This document shows positions 23,101 through 30,797 of a DNA stretch of 38,070 nt, one piece after another; positions within the stretch are counted from its first letter, which is position 1, and each line of letters starts with the position of its first letter. The translations under genes were made by a program, and so were the position numbers. This DNA is from JAXIHJ01 sp034189755. GTDB taxonomy: Bacteria > Planctomycetota > Phycisphaerae > SM23-33. The stretch spans positions 1-38,070 of the forward strand of contig JAXIHJ010000045.1 in the NCBI GenBank assembly GCA_034189755.1, read 5' to 3'. Below the pieces are notes generated by a model. It worked only from the letters and a program-made list of their open reading frames with translations, was not told the origin of the DNA and ran no database searches.

Positions 23101-23757
23101 TTACCGCTCCGTGGCGTTGAACTGCTGGGCCGGCACCCGATGATCGTGGAACAGCTTGGTGATTCTGTCGGCCATCCGCTCGGCAAGGATATCCACCAGT
23201 TCCGTTCCGTACGTTGGTGATGCGTTGTCTATCCGAGGCGTTTCAACCGGCTTGACGGGATAGCCCAAGCGGTCTTGCGGCCAGAGCCGGCCCGCCTCTG
23301 TGTCCACCAGGCGAACGGTCGTGCCGAACTGGCCACGCCACAGGGGACTGGCCTCGGTGTCCTTCAGGCTGAACTTGTCGATCCACACATACAGAACTAT
23401 GTCCGCGCCCAGCTTCTGGCCGACCTCGCAGACGGCCAGCCGGTTGAAATCCGAAGCCGCGATGCTCAGGTCAACAAGCCGGTCGTAGTCCACCGTTTGC
23501 CCGGCCACGCCTTTTGCGACCAGGAGCTTATTGAGCTTTTCGGTAAGCTTGCCCTTGATCGGGGCGTAGGTTACTTCCTGGCCGAGGTCGTCTACGAAGA
23601 CCAGCAGCGTCTTGCCCTTCGGGGGTTTGTAGAGCGCCTTGACCTTCTGCGGCGGCGCGAACTGCGCGACAAACCAGGAGACCACGGCGCAGCCGCCGAC
23701 GGCCGAGAGCATCGCCGTCAGCATGACCAGCCAAACGGTTCGGAGTGGGGCGTTCAT
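23101..23757 (-). CDS. Predicted lipoprotein, paralogue of the upstream gene
   Basis: The 218-residue protein has a signal peptide with a lipobox (LSAVGGC, lipidated Cys23), then a hydrophobic patch and a domain that begins GKTLLVFVDDLGQEVTY and includes GQKLGADIVLYVWIDKFSL. Start and stop overlap the preceding gene by four bases (ATGA), so it is translationally coupled. The same order of motifs, GKT-VFVD/F-D-QEV-Y, a region of hydrophobic helix and GADFVLY, recurs in the upstream gene, so the two arose by tandem duplication. I do not know a function. The GADIVLY-type strand is reminiscent of lipoproteins that build peptidoglycan or secretin partners, but I would not assign one. Confidence 0.78.
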   Translation of the reverse strand: MNAPLRTVWLVMLTAMLSAVGGCAVVSWFVAQFAPPQKVKALYKPPKGKTLLVFVDDLGQEVTYAPIKGKLTEKLNKLLVAKGVAGQTVDYDRLVDLSIAASDFNRLAVCEVGQKLGADIVLYVWIDKFSLKDTEASPLWRGQFGTTVRLVDTEAGRLWPQDRLGYPVKPVETPRIDNASPTYGTELVDILAERMADRITKLFHDHRVPAQQFNATER

Positions 23758-24455
23758 TTGTATTTCGGAACCTTATGCTTGTAGAAATTTTTTACCAACC
23801 TGTCGGCGAATAGGCATTGGCTCTGGTACCGGACCTTTCGGTCGTCCCTGTCCAATTGGCCTGTAGGCACGTTCTCAGGATACACCACGCGTATCTGTTC
23901 GTCGGACCAGACACGGGCCTGGCGTTCCGGCAGCGAGCAGTCGTACACGCTGCACTCGGCGGTGATTCGGCCGCGGTAGAGATTCACACTGCCCAGCTCG
24001 CGGGTGGAGAACTCCAGCATCGCGATATACAACACGAAGTCGGCCCCGAACGCCCGGCCCAGATCCTTCTTGCTGAGCGTATCCCAGAAAATGTCCTCAT
24101 CCTGGTATCGGGTAATGCGCCGCGGGTTCACCACCTTCACGCCTTTGACGTGCTTGTCCAGTTCTGAGGCGATTACCGAGGACAACTCCCACCGCGCCAT
24201 CGGGTATTCGTACTGCACTTCCTGGTCGGTGAAAACAATGACCACGACGGTCTTGCCGGCCAGGCCGTCGAAGGCCGCCTCGACGGTCTTGGTCTGGCTG
24301 CCCGGTACTACCAGGTAGAGCAGATAGCCTAGCTGCCGGCAGCCGCCGGCCGAGGCCAACAGGGCCAGCGACAACGACCAGTAGAGGGCCTGCCCGGCCA
24401 TGCCGAGGCCGGTGCCTTTCTGTAAGCCCTTATTTTGTATTGCTTTACACCACAT
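23754..24455 (-). CDS. Predicted lipoprotein, member of a tandem pair
   Basis: The 233-residue protein has an unusually long N-region before the signal hydrophobic core (ALYWSLSLALLASAGGC, lipidated Cys39). The domain begins GKTVVVIVFTDQEVQYEYP, continues through a Leu-rich amphipathic region and RAFGADFVLYIAMLEFS, and ends in a basic HKVPKYK tail. GAGG seven bases upstream supports the first ATG (24455). An internal ATG at residue 19 would give a normal signal peptide length and remains possible. It is the second gene of a three-gene operon and is paralogous to the following gene. Confidence 0.78.
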   Translation of the reverse strand: MWCKAIQNKGLQKGTGLGMAGQALYWSLSLALLASAGGCRQLGYLLYLVVPGSQTKTVEAAFDGLAGKTVVVIVFTDQEVQYEYPMARWELSSVIASELDKHVKGVKVVNPRRITRYQDEDIFWDTLSKKDLGRAFGADFVLYIAMLEFSTRELGSVNLYRGRITAECSVYDCSLPERQARVWSDEQIRVVYPENVPTGQLDRDDRKVRYQSQCLFADRLVKNFYKHKVPKYK

Positions 24456-24464
24456 AAGAAGTCC

Positions 24465-24956
24465 TCATCGCAGCGGCAGCCTGCCGGCGGCGACGCCCAT
24501 GGCTATTTTGCCGCCCCAGCCGGCCAGCATACCCGCTATCGCCGCCCAGGCCCACCAGACCCGGGGCCTAAGCGCTCCTATCGCGTCCCGCCCGCTGATC
24601 AGTTCTATAGTCCCTGTTACGGCCAGCAGCAGGATCGCCGGCGCCAACAGCAGGCCGAACGGCTGGGCTTGCCACGCCGCGATGACGTTACCGTGGGTCG
24701 TGGCCGATAGCGAGGTCGTCAGCCCGCAAGTGGGGCACGGCCAACCCGTCCGGGCCATGAACGAGCACGCCGGCAGGTTGAGCTGCTCGTGCGTGCCGAC
24801 CCCGCCCGGCTGAGGCGTGAGCGACCATGCGACGCATAGTACGGCCCAGCACGAAGCCGCAATCGCCAGGCCACGCAAACGTAAAGCCGGCTTCGGCCTG
24901 GCCGGGACCGGCAAGACCGCCTCAGTGACTTTGTCGCAATGACAGGTATCGCTCAT
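24465..24956 (-). CDS. DUF2752 membrane protein
   Basis: The 163-residue protein has three hydrophobic segments (about 31-47, 100-120 and 133-155) and the DUF2752 signature between the first two: NLPACSFMARTGWPCPTCGL followed by TTS, with a conserved CPxCG-like turn. Short Cys-His residues at the N-terminus (DTCHCDK) are an extra feature. DUF2752 proteins are small inner-membrane proteins of unknown function. It is the first gene of the lipoprotein-pair operon, nine bases upstream of the next gene. Confidence 0.88.
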   Translation of the reverse strand: MSDTCHCDKVTEAVLPVPARPKPALRLRGLAIAASCWAVLCVAWSLTPQPGGVGTHEQLNLPACSFMARTGWPCPTCGLTTSLSATTHGNVIAAWQAQPFGLLLAPAILLLAVTGTIELISGRDAIGALRPRVWWAWAAIAGMLAGWGGKIAMGVAAGRLPLR

Positions 24957-24970
24957 CGTTTAATTTAACC

Positions 24971-25000
24971 ATCTTACGCGCGGCGCAGCGGCAGGGTCAA
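24971..25000 (-). promoter_or_regulatory. Promoter of the DUF2752-lipoprotein operon
   Basis: TTGACC (24995-25000) and TAAGAT (24971-24976) on the minus strand are 18 bases apart. The untranslated leader would be very short. A 10-bp tandem repeat array begins about 40 bases upstream of the -35. Confidence 0.45.
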
Positions 25001-25040
25001 ATCATTCCTGCCCGGCGCCGCCGTGCGGAGCGGGGCAGGT

Positions 25041-25148
25041 GCGCCCAATTCCACCCGATTGCGCCCAATTGCGCCCAATTGCGCCCAGTTGCGCCCGATT
25101 GCGCCCAGTTGCGCCCAGTTGCGCCCAATTGCGCCCAATTGCGCCCAA
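25041..25148. repeat. Tandem repeat of a 10-bp unit, GCGCCCAATT
   Basis: Ten complete units and one partial unit follow without a gap. Variation is limited mostly to one position (AATT, AGTT or GATT) and one diverged unit (CCACCCGATT). The 10-bp period equals about one helical turn, so the AT-rich steps all fall on one face. ORFs reading WAQLGAIGRN repeats across it are not genes. It is too short and without spacers to be a CRISPR. Confidence 0.95.
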
Positions 25149-25713
25149 ACCGTTTTTTGCGTAACTCGCCCGCATAAAAACACTTAGCTATTTTCAGGGT
25201 CCCAAAACCGCCTTTTTGAAATTTTACAAACATTGGGGTTTTTGAATGTTGGTTCGCTAACCCGTTGCCTGTAAAAGCGTTCCGTGTTCCGGGTTCCGGT
25301 CTCCGTGTTCCGGATTCCGAGTTCCGGTATTCAGTTATCAATCAGCGGTCTGTGTTCCGCTTATATGCACGGGGCGCATAGCACGCCCCCATCTTCTACT
25401 GGATGACGCGATTTGCGCGCGCAGACGGCGTCGCAAAACTCCTGTTGACGTTGTAAGTCCAGGCCGGCTAAGGAGAAGTTTTTTTATTTTTAGGAGCGGC
25501 TTTCGGTGTGAGCTTGTAAATCCGTGCGCACAAAACAGTCCACGAATTTAGAAGAGGCTGTCCACGAATTACACGAATTGCACGAATGTAGAAGAAAAAG
25601 AAGAAACAATCCACGAGTTACGGATTACTCCTGCCTACCCGGCTAGCGACAGCTAGGCAGGCAGGGATTACGAATTACGAGTTACCAATCAACCAACGTT
25701 GCCGCCTTTTAGC
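25149..25713. repeat. Gene-free stretch built of several short repeat families
   Basis: Degenerate GTTCCGG/GATTCCG units cover 25279-25358. CACGAATT-type units (cacgaattta, cacgaattac, cacgaattgc, cacgaatgta) cover about 25550-25590. A palindrome lies at 25630-25661 (CCTGCCTA/TAGGCAGG), followed by GATTACGAATTACGAGTTACC. I find no gene. The mosaic looks like an accumulation of intergenic repeat families. Confidence 0.75.
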
Positions 25714-26475
25714 TCACTTCTGCAATTTCAGGATGGCATACTCCTCCAGGAGGTGGTAGCTGGCTATGGACAGCGGCGAGGTGGCTGACAGTTCCGGCCC
25801 GCCGTATGCTGAATACCGGTCATAGTTGTATCGGGCGACCAGAATGCGCCAGTCGGCGTCCGGGCCGAACTTCTCACCACGTGCGGTCAGGTTGCTGATG
25901 GGCATCGCCATCTCGCCTGTCCAGCCCTTGTCCTTGTCGCGCCAATCGTTCAAAGTTCCGTCGCATCGTGCCGCGACCTTCAGGCCGCATTTGTATTTGA
26001 AACAACTGGGCAGGCCTCGCCCCCGGCCGGGGAACCAGAAGCTGCTCTTCTTGCCCCTTGGTGTAACGTACAGTTCCCAGTACCAGGTCTGATCGTTCGG
26101 CTTGAGAAACAGCTCGCAAAGGTCGCCCAGCCTGTAATGATGAAGCTGATCGGCGTCGCCCTCGGCCACGATGTCATAGTCCTGAAATACGACGGCGACA
26201 TAGAAGTACCGGTCGTCCCAGGCCAGCCGGACCTCTCCGCCGGCCTGGAGCTTTCGGCCCTTGGCGGCGTGGTCGGCAGGCAGGTTCATTTTGTAGACGA
26301 CGGCCTTTTCCCAGGCCGGGTCATCCAGCTTGCCGTCCACCTTGACCGGCGTATCGGTATATCCGGCTACCATCGTGATGGGGCTGGCCGAATCCGGCCG
26401 GCCGGGGCATTCGTGTTTGCAGCAGCTACCGCACAGTAACAAAACACACACCGTCGTTATCAAACCAACTCTCAT
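25714..26475 (-). CDS. Exported CBM9-like carbohydrate-binding domain protein
   Basis: The 253-residue protein has a signal sequence ending in a Cys-rich turn (LLLCGSCCKHECPG), perhaps a lipoprotein with an imperfect lipobox. A family-9-like carbohydrate-binding fold follows, starting VKVDGKLDDPAWEKAVVY, with VRLAWDDRYFYVAVVFQD and the later WTGEMAMPISNL segment typical of this domain in exported sugar-binding proteins. AGGAG precedes the ATG. It stands alone and diverges from the URO-D family gene. The substrate is unknown. Confidence 0.82.
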   Translation of the reverse strand: MRVGLITTVCVLLLCGSCCKHECPGRPDSASPITMVAGYTDTPVKVDGKLDDPAWEKAVVYKMNLPADHAAKGRKLQAGGEVRLAWDDRYFYVAVVFQDYDIVAEGDADQLHHYRLGDLCELFLKPNDQTWYWELYVTPRGKKSSFWFPGRGRGLPSCFKYKCGLKVAARCDGTLNDWRDKDKGWTGEMAMPISNLTARGEKFGPDADWRILVARYNYDRYSAYGGPELSATSPLSIASYHLLEEYAILKLQK

Positions 26476-26530
26476 GACAGGCTCCTTTCCTAGTATGCGT
26501 GGGAATTCTAACGCCGGAAAGACTGTAAGT

Positions 26531-26560
26531 CATCTCAAAACCAGCTGAGATGCGGTTTTG
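26531..26560. promoter_or_regulatory. Interleaved inverted repeats (pseudoknot-type) between two divergent genes
   Basis: CATCTC (26531-26536) is complementary to GAGATG (26547-26552), and AAAACC (26537-26542) to GGTTTT (26554-26559). The order is a-b-a'-b', the arrangement of an H-type pseudoknot, with AGCT and a single C as connectors. It lies upstream of the predicted -35 for the plus gene, so it would be an operator there. On the minus strand it may be in the leader of the CBM9-like gene. Confidence 0.45.
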
Positions 26561-26566
26561 CCCGGC

Positions 26567-26595
26567 TTTTCCGGCGCGGCGTGATGGGCTATAGT
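26567..26595 (+). promoter_or_regulatory. Promoter of the URO-D family gene
   Basis: TTTTCC (26567-26572) and TATAGT (26590-26595) are 17 bases apart. The predicted start is near 26602, about 45 bases before the ATG. Confidence 0.5.
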
Positions 26596-26646
26596 ATATC
26601 TGCGATCGTTTGATTTTACGCAAGCGGGCTGAAGGAACGGACAGGT

Positions 26647-27669
26647 ATGATGCACAAGGATAAGGACTGGATCAAAACGACGATCGCCCACAGCCAGCCG
26701 GCGGCGGTGCCGTACAATTTCTCGTTCTGCCCGCCGGCACTGGCTGCACTGCAAAAACACTATCAGACGCAAGACGTCTCAAGCGCCATCGGCAAGCCGA
26801 TCCGCACAAAGATGTGCAACAGCATCAAGCCTTTTTACGCATCCCCCGCCGAGTGCGGCCGGACGATTGCCGACGAGTTCGGCGTCCTGTGGACGACCAG
26901 CGACATTGACCGCGGCTCGCCGACAGGTCATCCACTGGCGGCAGCGGACCTCGCCGGCTATGAGTTTCCCGATCCCGCCGAGCCGCACCGTTTCGAGGGC
27001 ATAGAGCAGTGGTGCCGCAGCAACAGTAACCACTTCACAATCGTTTGGGTCGGCGAGCTTTGGGAGCGGGCTACGTTCATGCGGTCGATGGAGAACATAC
27101 TGCTGGACGTTGCGCTGAACCCGGCCTTCGTCCAAAAACTGCTGCGGGGTATAGCCGATTACATCCTCCGGACGATGGAGATACTCTTCGAGCGGTTCGA
27201 GTTCGATGCAATCGCCCTGAGCGACGATTACGGCACGCAGAAGTCGATGTTCATGTCGCCGGCCAGTTGGCGCGAGCTTGTCAGGCCGCCGCTGGCCGAA
27301 ATCTACGCACTGGCCAGGAAACACGGCCGCTATACGTTCCATCACAGTTGCGGCAATATCGTACCCGTCATTCCCGACCTGATCGACATCGGCCTGGACA
27401 TATTGCACCCAATCCAGCCGGAGGCTATGGATATCCATCAACTGAAGCGGCAATTCGGCAAGGACATAACCTTCTGCGGCGGGCTTAGAACGCACGACCT
27501 GCTGCCGAAAGGCGGCGAGCAGGAAATACGCGACGAGGTCCGTATGCTAAAGGAAACCATGGGCAAAGGCGGCGGATACATACTCGAACCGGGCATCACC
27601 GTCCAGGCCGACGTGCCGCTGAAAAATATCCTCGCCATGATCGAAGAAGCCAAAAGGGGCGCATTTTAG
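26647..27669 (+). CDS. Uroporphyrinogen-decarboxylase-family protein (probable methyltransferase type)
   Basis: The 340-residue TIM-barrel protein has the URO-D family fold. The H233-x-C235 pair in FHHSCGN and the C-terminal C in the CGGLRTHD segment are typical of the cobalamin or zinc methyltransferase branch (MtaA-like) rather than true HemE. The SDDYGTQKSMFMSP and ILHPIQPEAMDI segments match the family's active-site region. Planctomycetes and related anaerobes carry many such paralogues with unassigned substrates. No corrinoid protein gene is adjacent. Another ATG directly before the first residue is in frame (MM). Confidence 0.85.
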   Translation: MMHKDKDWIKTTIAHSQPAAVPYNFSFCPPALAALQKHYQTQDVSSAIGKPIRTKMCNSIKPFYASPAECGRTIADEFGVLWTTSDIDRGSPTGHPLAAADLAGYEFPDPAEPHRFEGIEQWCRSNSNHFTIVWVGELWERATFMRSMENILLDVALNPAFVQKLLRGIADYILRTMEILFERFEFDAIALSDDYGTQKSMFMSPASWRELVRPPLAEIYALARKHGRYTFHHSCGNIVPVIPDLIDIGLDILHPIQPEAMDIHQLKRQFGKDITFCGGLRTHDLLPKGGEQEIRDEVRMLKETMGKGGGYILEPGITVQADVPLKNILAMIEEAKRGAF

Positions 27670-27747
27670 CGGCTTGACGGATTTGAGGATGTGCCGTAAA
27701 ATCGCGGTAACGGTCGCTGGAGGAGCGGCCTGTTCAGGAGGTGTCTG

Positions 27748-29076
27748 TTGCAGCCACGCAAGGAAAAGCGGATGGTTTTCTTTGGCGTCGGTGTGCGTTT
27801 CCGGATGCTGACGTTCCTGATGGTGGCATTAGCGTCAGTGGCAGCGGCGGCTATCCTGTGCAGCTCGCCCGGCGAGGTCGCGCACATCGTAATCATCCCC
27901 GTCTTCATCAGTTACGTGGTAATTTTCCGCCCGGCCCGGCTACAGGGTATCTCCGTTCGCCACGTGGTATATTTTTTCATGCTTTCCGGGCTGGTTGTCG
28001 TTTATCTGCTGGCGATGGCGAAGGTGAGCAGCTCGCTTCGCGTCCGCTGGAGCGAACTGCTGCTGGTGATATATTTCCTGGCGTCCGTGCACCTGTTTGT
28101 CTGGCTGATCGACCATTTCATCAACACGGTGCTGTCCGCCGTCTTTCGGCTTCGTCGCGGCGCCGTTCGGCCGCGCCGGCTGTACGTACCCAAGACGGCC
28201 ATCCGCCTGACGCTTTTGATCGCCCTGGCTGCGCCTTACCTGACTGCAACCTTCATGACGCACTGGGTCAAGTTCACCGACAGCACCGACCCGGAGCAGG
28301 TATTGGCGACGGGCTGCCAAAGGGTTCACTTCGAGGGCACCGACGGCCTGGAGCTGGTGGGTTGGTTTATTTCCGCAGCCGGCCAAGGCTCCGATGCGAC
28401 GGTGATACTGGCGCCGGGGCGAACACAGCTTCGCACCGCCTCACTGGCTTACGCCAGGATGCTGCGCGAAGGCGGGTACAATGTTTTTCTGTTCGATCCC
28501 CGAGGCGAGGGGCTTAGCGCCGGGCACACTTGCAGTTTCGGCGTTCTCGGGGCGCGCGACGTGCTGGGCGCCCTGCGATACCTCAAGCAGGCCAGGCCCG
28601 AAACAAGCCGATACGTATTCGGATTCGGGATTTCTCACGGCGCCGGCGCGGTTACAGCCGCAGCCGCGATGGACAATCGAATCAAGGCCGTAGTGCTGGA
28701 CAGCGCTTTTGCGGAACACGGGTCGGTATTGCGGAAGATTGCTTCAGTGCTTCCCCGTCCGGTCGGAGGCTACTTTCACAATGCCACGCTGCTGCTGGCC
28801 TCGGCGGAACTGGGCTGCAATTTCTTTGAGGCGGGCACAAGGCACAACATTGCCCGCATCAGTCCCCGGCCGGTGATGCTGGTCCACGGCCTGGACGACA
28901 CCACCATATCGCCGCAGGACAGACAGCAGATATACAAGGCGGCCGGTAAGCCTACGACGTTGTGGCTGGTTCCCGCCGCCGGCCACGGCGAGTCTCTGCT
29001 GTGCGGCTGGAACGAATACCGCAACCGCGTTCGCAGCCTGTTCGAATCCGCTCGTCGCGGCGCGGCGCCGGCTTAG
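27748..29076 (+). CDS. Membrane-anchored alpha/beta hydrolase
   Basis: The 442-residue protein has four or so hydrophobic segments in its first 170 residues and then an alpha/beta hydrolase domain. The probable triad is Ser296 in FGISHGAG, Asp383 or Asp384 in HGLDDTTI and His413 in AAGHGES. The hydrolase part starts HFEGTDGLELVGWF, typical of FrsA/BAAT-like serine hydrolases with unknown ester or peptide substrates. The start is TTG, supported by a perfect AGGAGG six bases upstream, while the next ATG (27772) has a weaker site. It converges with the pilin gene. Confidence 0.85.
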   Translation: MQPRKEKRMVFFGVGVRFRMLTFLMVALASVAAAAILCSSPGEVAHIVIIPVFISYVVIFRPARLQGISVRHVVYFFMLSGLVVVYLLAMAKVSSSLRVRWSELLLVIYFLASVHLFVWLIDHFINTVLSAVFRLRRGAVRPRRLYVPKTAIRLTLLIALAAPYLTATFMTHWVKFTDSTDPEQVLATGCQRVHFEGTDGLELVGWFISAAGQGSDATVILAPGRTQLRTASLAYARMLREGGYNVFLFDPRGEGLSAGHTCSFGVLGARDVLGALRYLKQARPETSRYVFGFGISHGAGAVTAAAAMDNRIKAVVLDSAFAEHGSVLRKIASVLPRPVGGYFHNATLLLASAELGCNFFEAGTRHNIARISPRPVMLVHGLDDTTISPQDRQQIYKAAGKPTTLWLVPAAGHGESLLCGWNEYRNRVRSLFESARRGAAPA

Positions 29077-29103
29077 AACCCACTCCAGGGTTAAAAAGTC
29101 GGG

Positions 29104-29529
29104 CTATATCTGCATCGGGTTGATGTCCGAGTGGTCGGCAATCGTGCTGTTCTCGGCATCGTAGCCTTCTTCGTTGAAGGTTACCGTGTACTCCCCATAT
29201 CCGGCGGATGCGCCAGCGCGGGTCAGTGTTATTGTCCATGAGTTTTGCAGGTCGATGGTGTTGCCGGCGGTAATTGTGCCGGTGGCGAAATACTTCGGAG
29301 CGGCCATCTTGATGTCCAGCTTTTCCAGGTCGTCGGCGTAGGTGCCCTGGCAGGCGTGATACCGCTCCTGGGCTGCCTGGATGGATGAGAGGTAGTTAAA
29401 CGCCTCTGCCGCTTTCGAACGCTCCACGGCGGCCAGGAATCTCGGCACGGCGAACGCCGCCAGTACGCCGACGATCACCACAACCACCGCAAGCTCAACC
29501 AGCGTAAAGCCTTGTCTTTTCTCCTCCAT
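29104..29529 (-). CDS. Type IV pilin-like prepilin
   Basis: The 141-residue protein begins with a six-residue leader and a prepilin cleavage site (MEEKRQG|FTLVEL), with Glu5 after cleavage and a hydrophobic N-terminal helix up to about residue 30. An amphipathic helix and a C-terminal region with a QGTYADDLEKLDI stretch, as in type IVa major or minor pilins, follow. A single cysteine (HACQ) means no disulfide-bonded D-loop. Secretion and assembly genes are not in the window, so it is an orphan pilin here. AAGGAG lies upstream of the ATG. It is not of the DUF1559 type common in Planctomycetes. Confidence 0.88.
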   Translation of the reverse strand: MEEKRQGFTLVELAVVVVIVGVLAAFAVPRFLAAVERSKAAEAFNYLSSIQAAQERYHACQGTYADDLEKLDIKMAAPKYFATGTITAGNTIDLQNSWTITLTRAGASAGYGEYTVTFNEEGYDAENSTIADHSDINPMQI

Positions 29530-29664
29530 CGTCGTTCTCCTTTTGGTAGAGTGTGGAGAGACATAAAACCTTCTTGACGTTAGTTTTCATCGGCATCGGG
29601 GGGTCGAACTTTAAGTGGAGGTGAGTTTTTTTGCCCTTGGCCGACGGAATTTCGGCAATCGGCC

Positions 29665-29700
29665 TTAAAAACAGCCCACGGAAGGTTTTCCGTGGGCTGT
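29665..29700 (-). terminator. Intrinsic terminator of the eight-gene catabolic operon
   Basis: A perfect 13-base-pair stem (ACAGCCCACGGAA at 29671-29683 with TTCCGTGGGCTGT at 29688-29700) and a four-base loop are followed on the minus strand by TTTTAA. It lies 26 bases after the last stop codon. Confidence 0.85.
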
Positions 29701-29726
29701 AGTGTAAATCAATGTTGAGGCTTCTG

Positions 29727-30797
29727 TTACGGCACGTCGACGGCCTTGCCGTCGCGGGCAGAGGCGTAGGCCGCCTCCGCCACGGCCACGGCCATTCGCG
29801 CCTCGGCGGGCGTAACAATAGGCTCCGTGCCGTTCAGGAGACAGTCCAGCATGTGCTGCTGGTAATTCAACTTATCCTCCTGCGTCGGCTCGACGACGTG
29901 TTTTTCGTCGCTGCCGCAGATATACCAGAGGGACTGATCCGCTCCTGCCGGGCCGTAATAGCCGCTCCTGACGTGGGCGGTGCCGTTCTGGAAATACAGG
30001 TTCGCCGACACTTCGAGCGTCGGCTCGGCGAAGCTGCCCGGTATGCGGGTCTCGAAGCTGGCGAAGACCTGTGCGGTCGCGCCGCTTTCGTAGGTAATCA
30101 GAATGGAACTGGTCGTCTCGGCCTTTTTCTCGCTCCACTGCCTGGGCGTGCGGCAGTTAGCCAGCACACTCACAGGCCGGCCGTAGTACCAGTTGCACAA
30201 ATCAATTATATGGCAGCCGCCGTCCAGAAGCACGCCGCCTCCGGCCAGGTCATAAGTGCCTTTCCAATTGCTCTCGTCCCGCAGCCGCTTGATCTCGTAG
30301 CCGAGGTACGCCACCACACCGCCGATCGGCTCGCCGAGGTCGTTTTCGGCCAGGATTCTCTTCAATCGGTGAAACGGCGGATTGGCCCGCTGGTTCTGCA
30401 CGACGAGCAGTCGTCGGCCTGCACTGTCGGCGGCGGCAATCATCTCGTCGCATTCGGCGACGTTCATCGCAAGCGGCTTCTCGCAGAAGACGTTTTTGCC
30501 GGCCCGGAAGGCGTCGATTGCAACGGGCAGATGGAACTTGTGCGGCGTGATAACCGCCACCAGGTCTACGTCGTCCCTTTCGAGCAGGCGGTGGTAATCG
30601 TCCACGCAGACCACGTCCTTGTGCTCTTTTTCCACCCTCTGCCTGGCCGCCGGGCTTGGGTCGGCGGCGCAAACCACAGTCGCGTTTTGGCAGGCTGCGA
30701 ACTCGTTCAGATGGTTGCTGCCGGCCATGCCGAGGCCGATTATGCCGACCCGAACATTTTTCGTTGAATCACCCAACTTACCGCACTCCTTGTCCAT
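29727..30797 (-). CDS. Gfo/Idh/MocA family oxidoreductase
   Basis: The 356-residue protein is an NAD(P)-dependent sugar or polyol dehydrogenase of the Gfo/Idh/MocA family. The Rossmann motif reads VGIIGLGMAGSNH, the signature lysine is in FCEKPLA, and the catalytic-site histidine is in DGGCHIIDLCNWYYG. In the operon it is the only oxidoreductase for a hydroxyl-bearing substrate and could correspond to IolG. The ATG at 30797 overlaps the upstream gene. A TTG at 30776, with AAGGAG nine bases upstream and no overlap, is an attractive alternative. It is the last gene of the operon. Confidence 0.9.
   Translation of the reverse strand: MDKECGKLGDSTKNVRVGIIGLGMAGSNHLNEFAACQNATVVCAADPSPAARQRVEKEHKDVVCVDDYHRLLERDDVDLVAVITPHKFHLPVAIDAFRAGKNVFCEKPLAMNVAECDEMIAAADSAGRRLLVVQNQRANPPFHRLKRILAENDLGEPIGGVVAYLGYEIKRLRDESNWKGTYDLAGGGVLLDGGCHIIDLCNWYYGRPVSVLANCRTPRQWSEKKAETTSSILITYESGATAQVFASFETRIPGSFAEPTLEVSANLYFQNGTAHVRSGYYGPAGADQSLWYICGSDEKHVVEPTQEDKLNYQQHMLDCLLNGTEPIVTPAEARMAVAVAEAAYASARDGKAVDVP

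Noticed and set aside
25041..25148. CRISPR array
   Set aside because: Units are 10 bp and directly adjacent, with no spacers and no cas genes.
24997..25341. Minus-strand ORFs with WAQLGAIGRN repeats
   Set aside because: They are translations of the 10-bp DNA repeat and have no ribosome binding site or domain.
29712..30767. 351-codon plus-strand ORF opposite the Gfo/Idh/MocA gene
   Set aside because: It is antisense to a well-supported oxidoreductase, with no recognisable motif.
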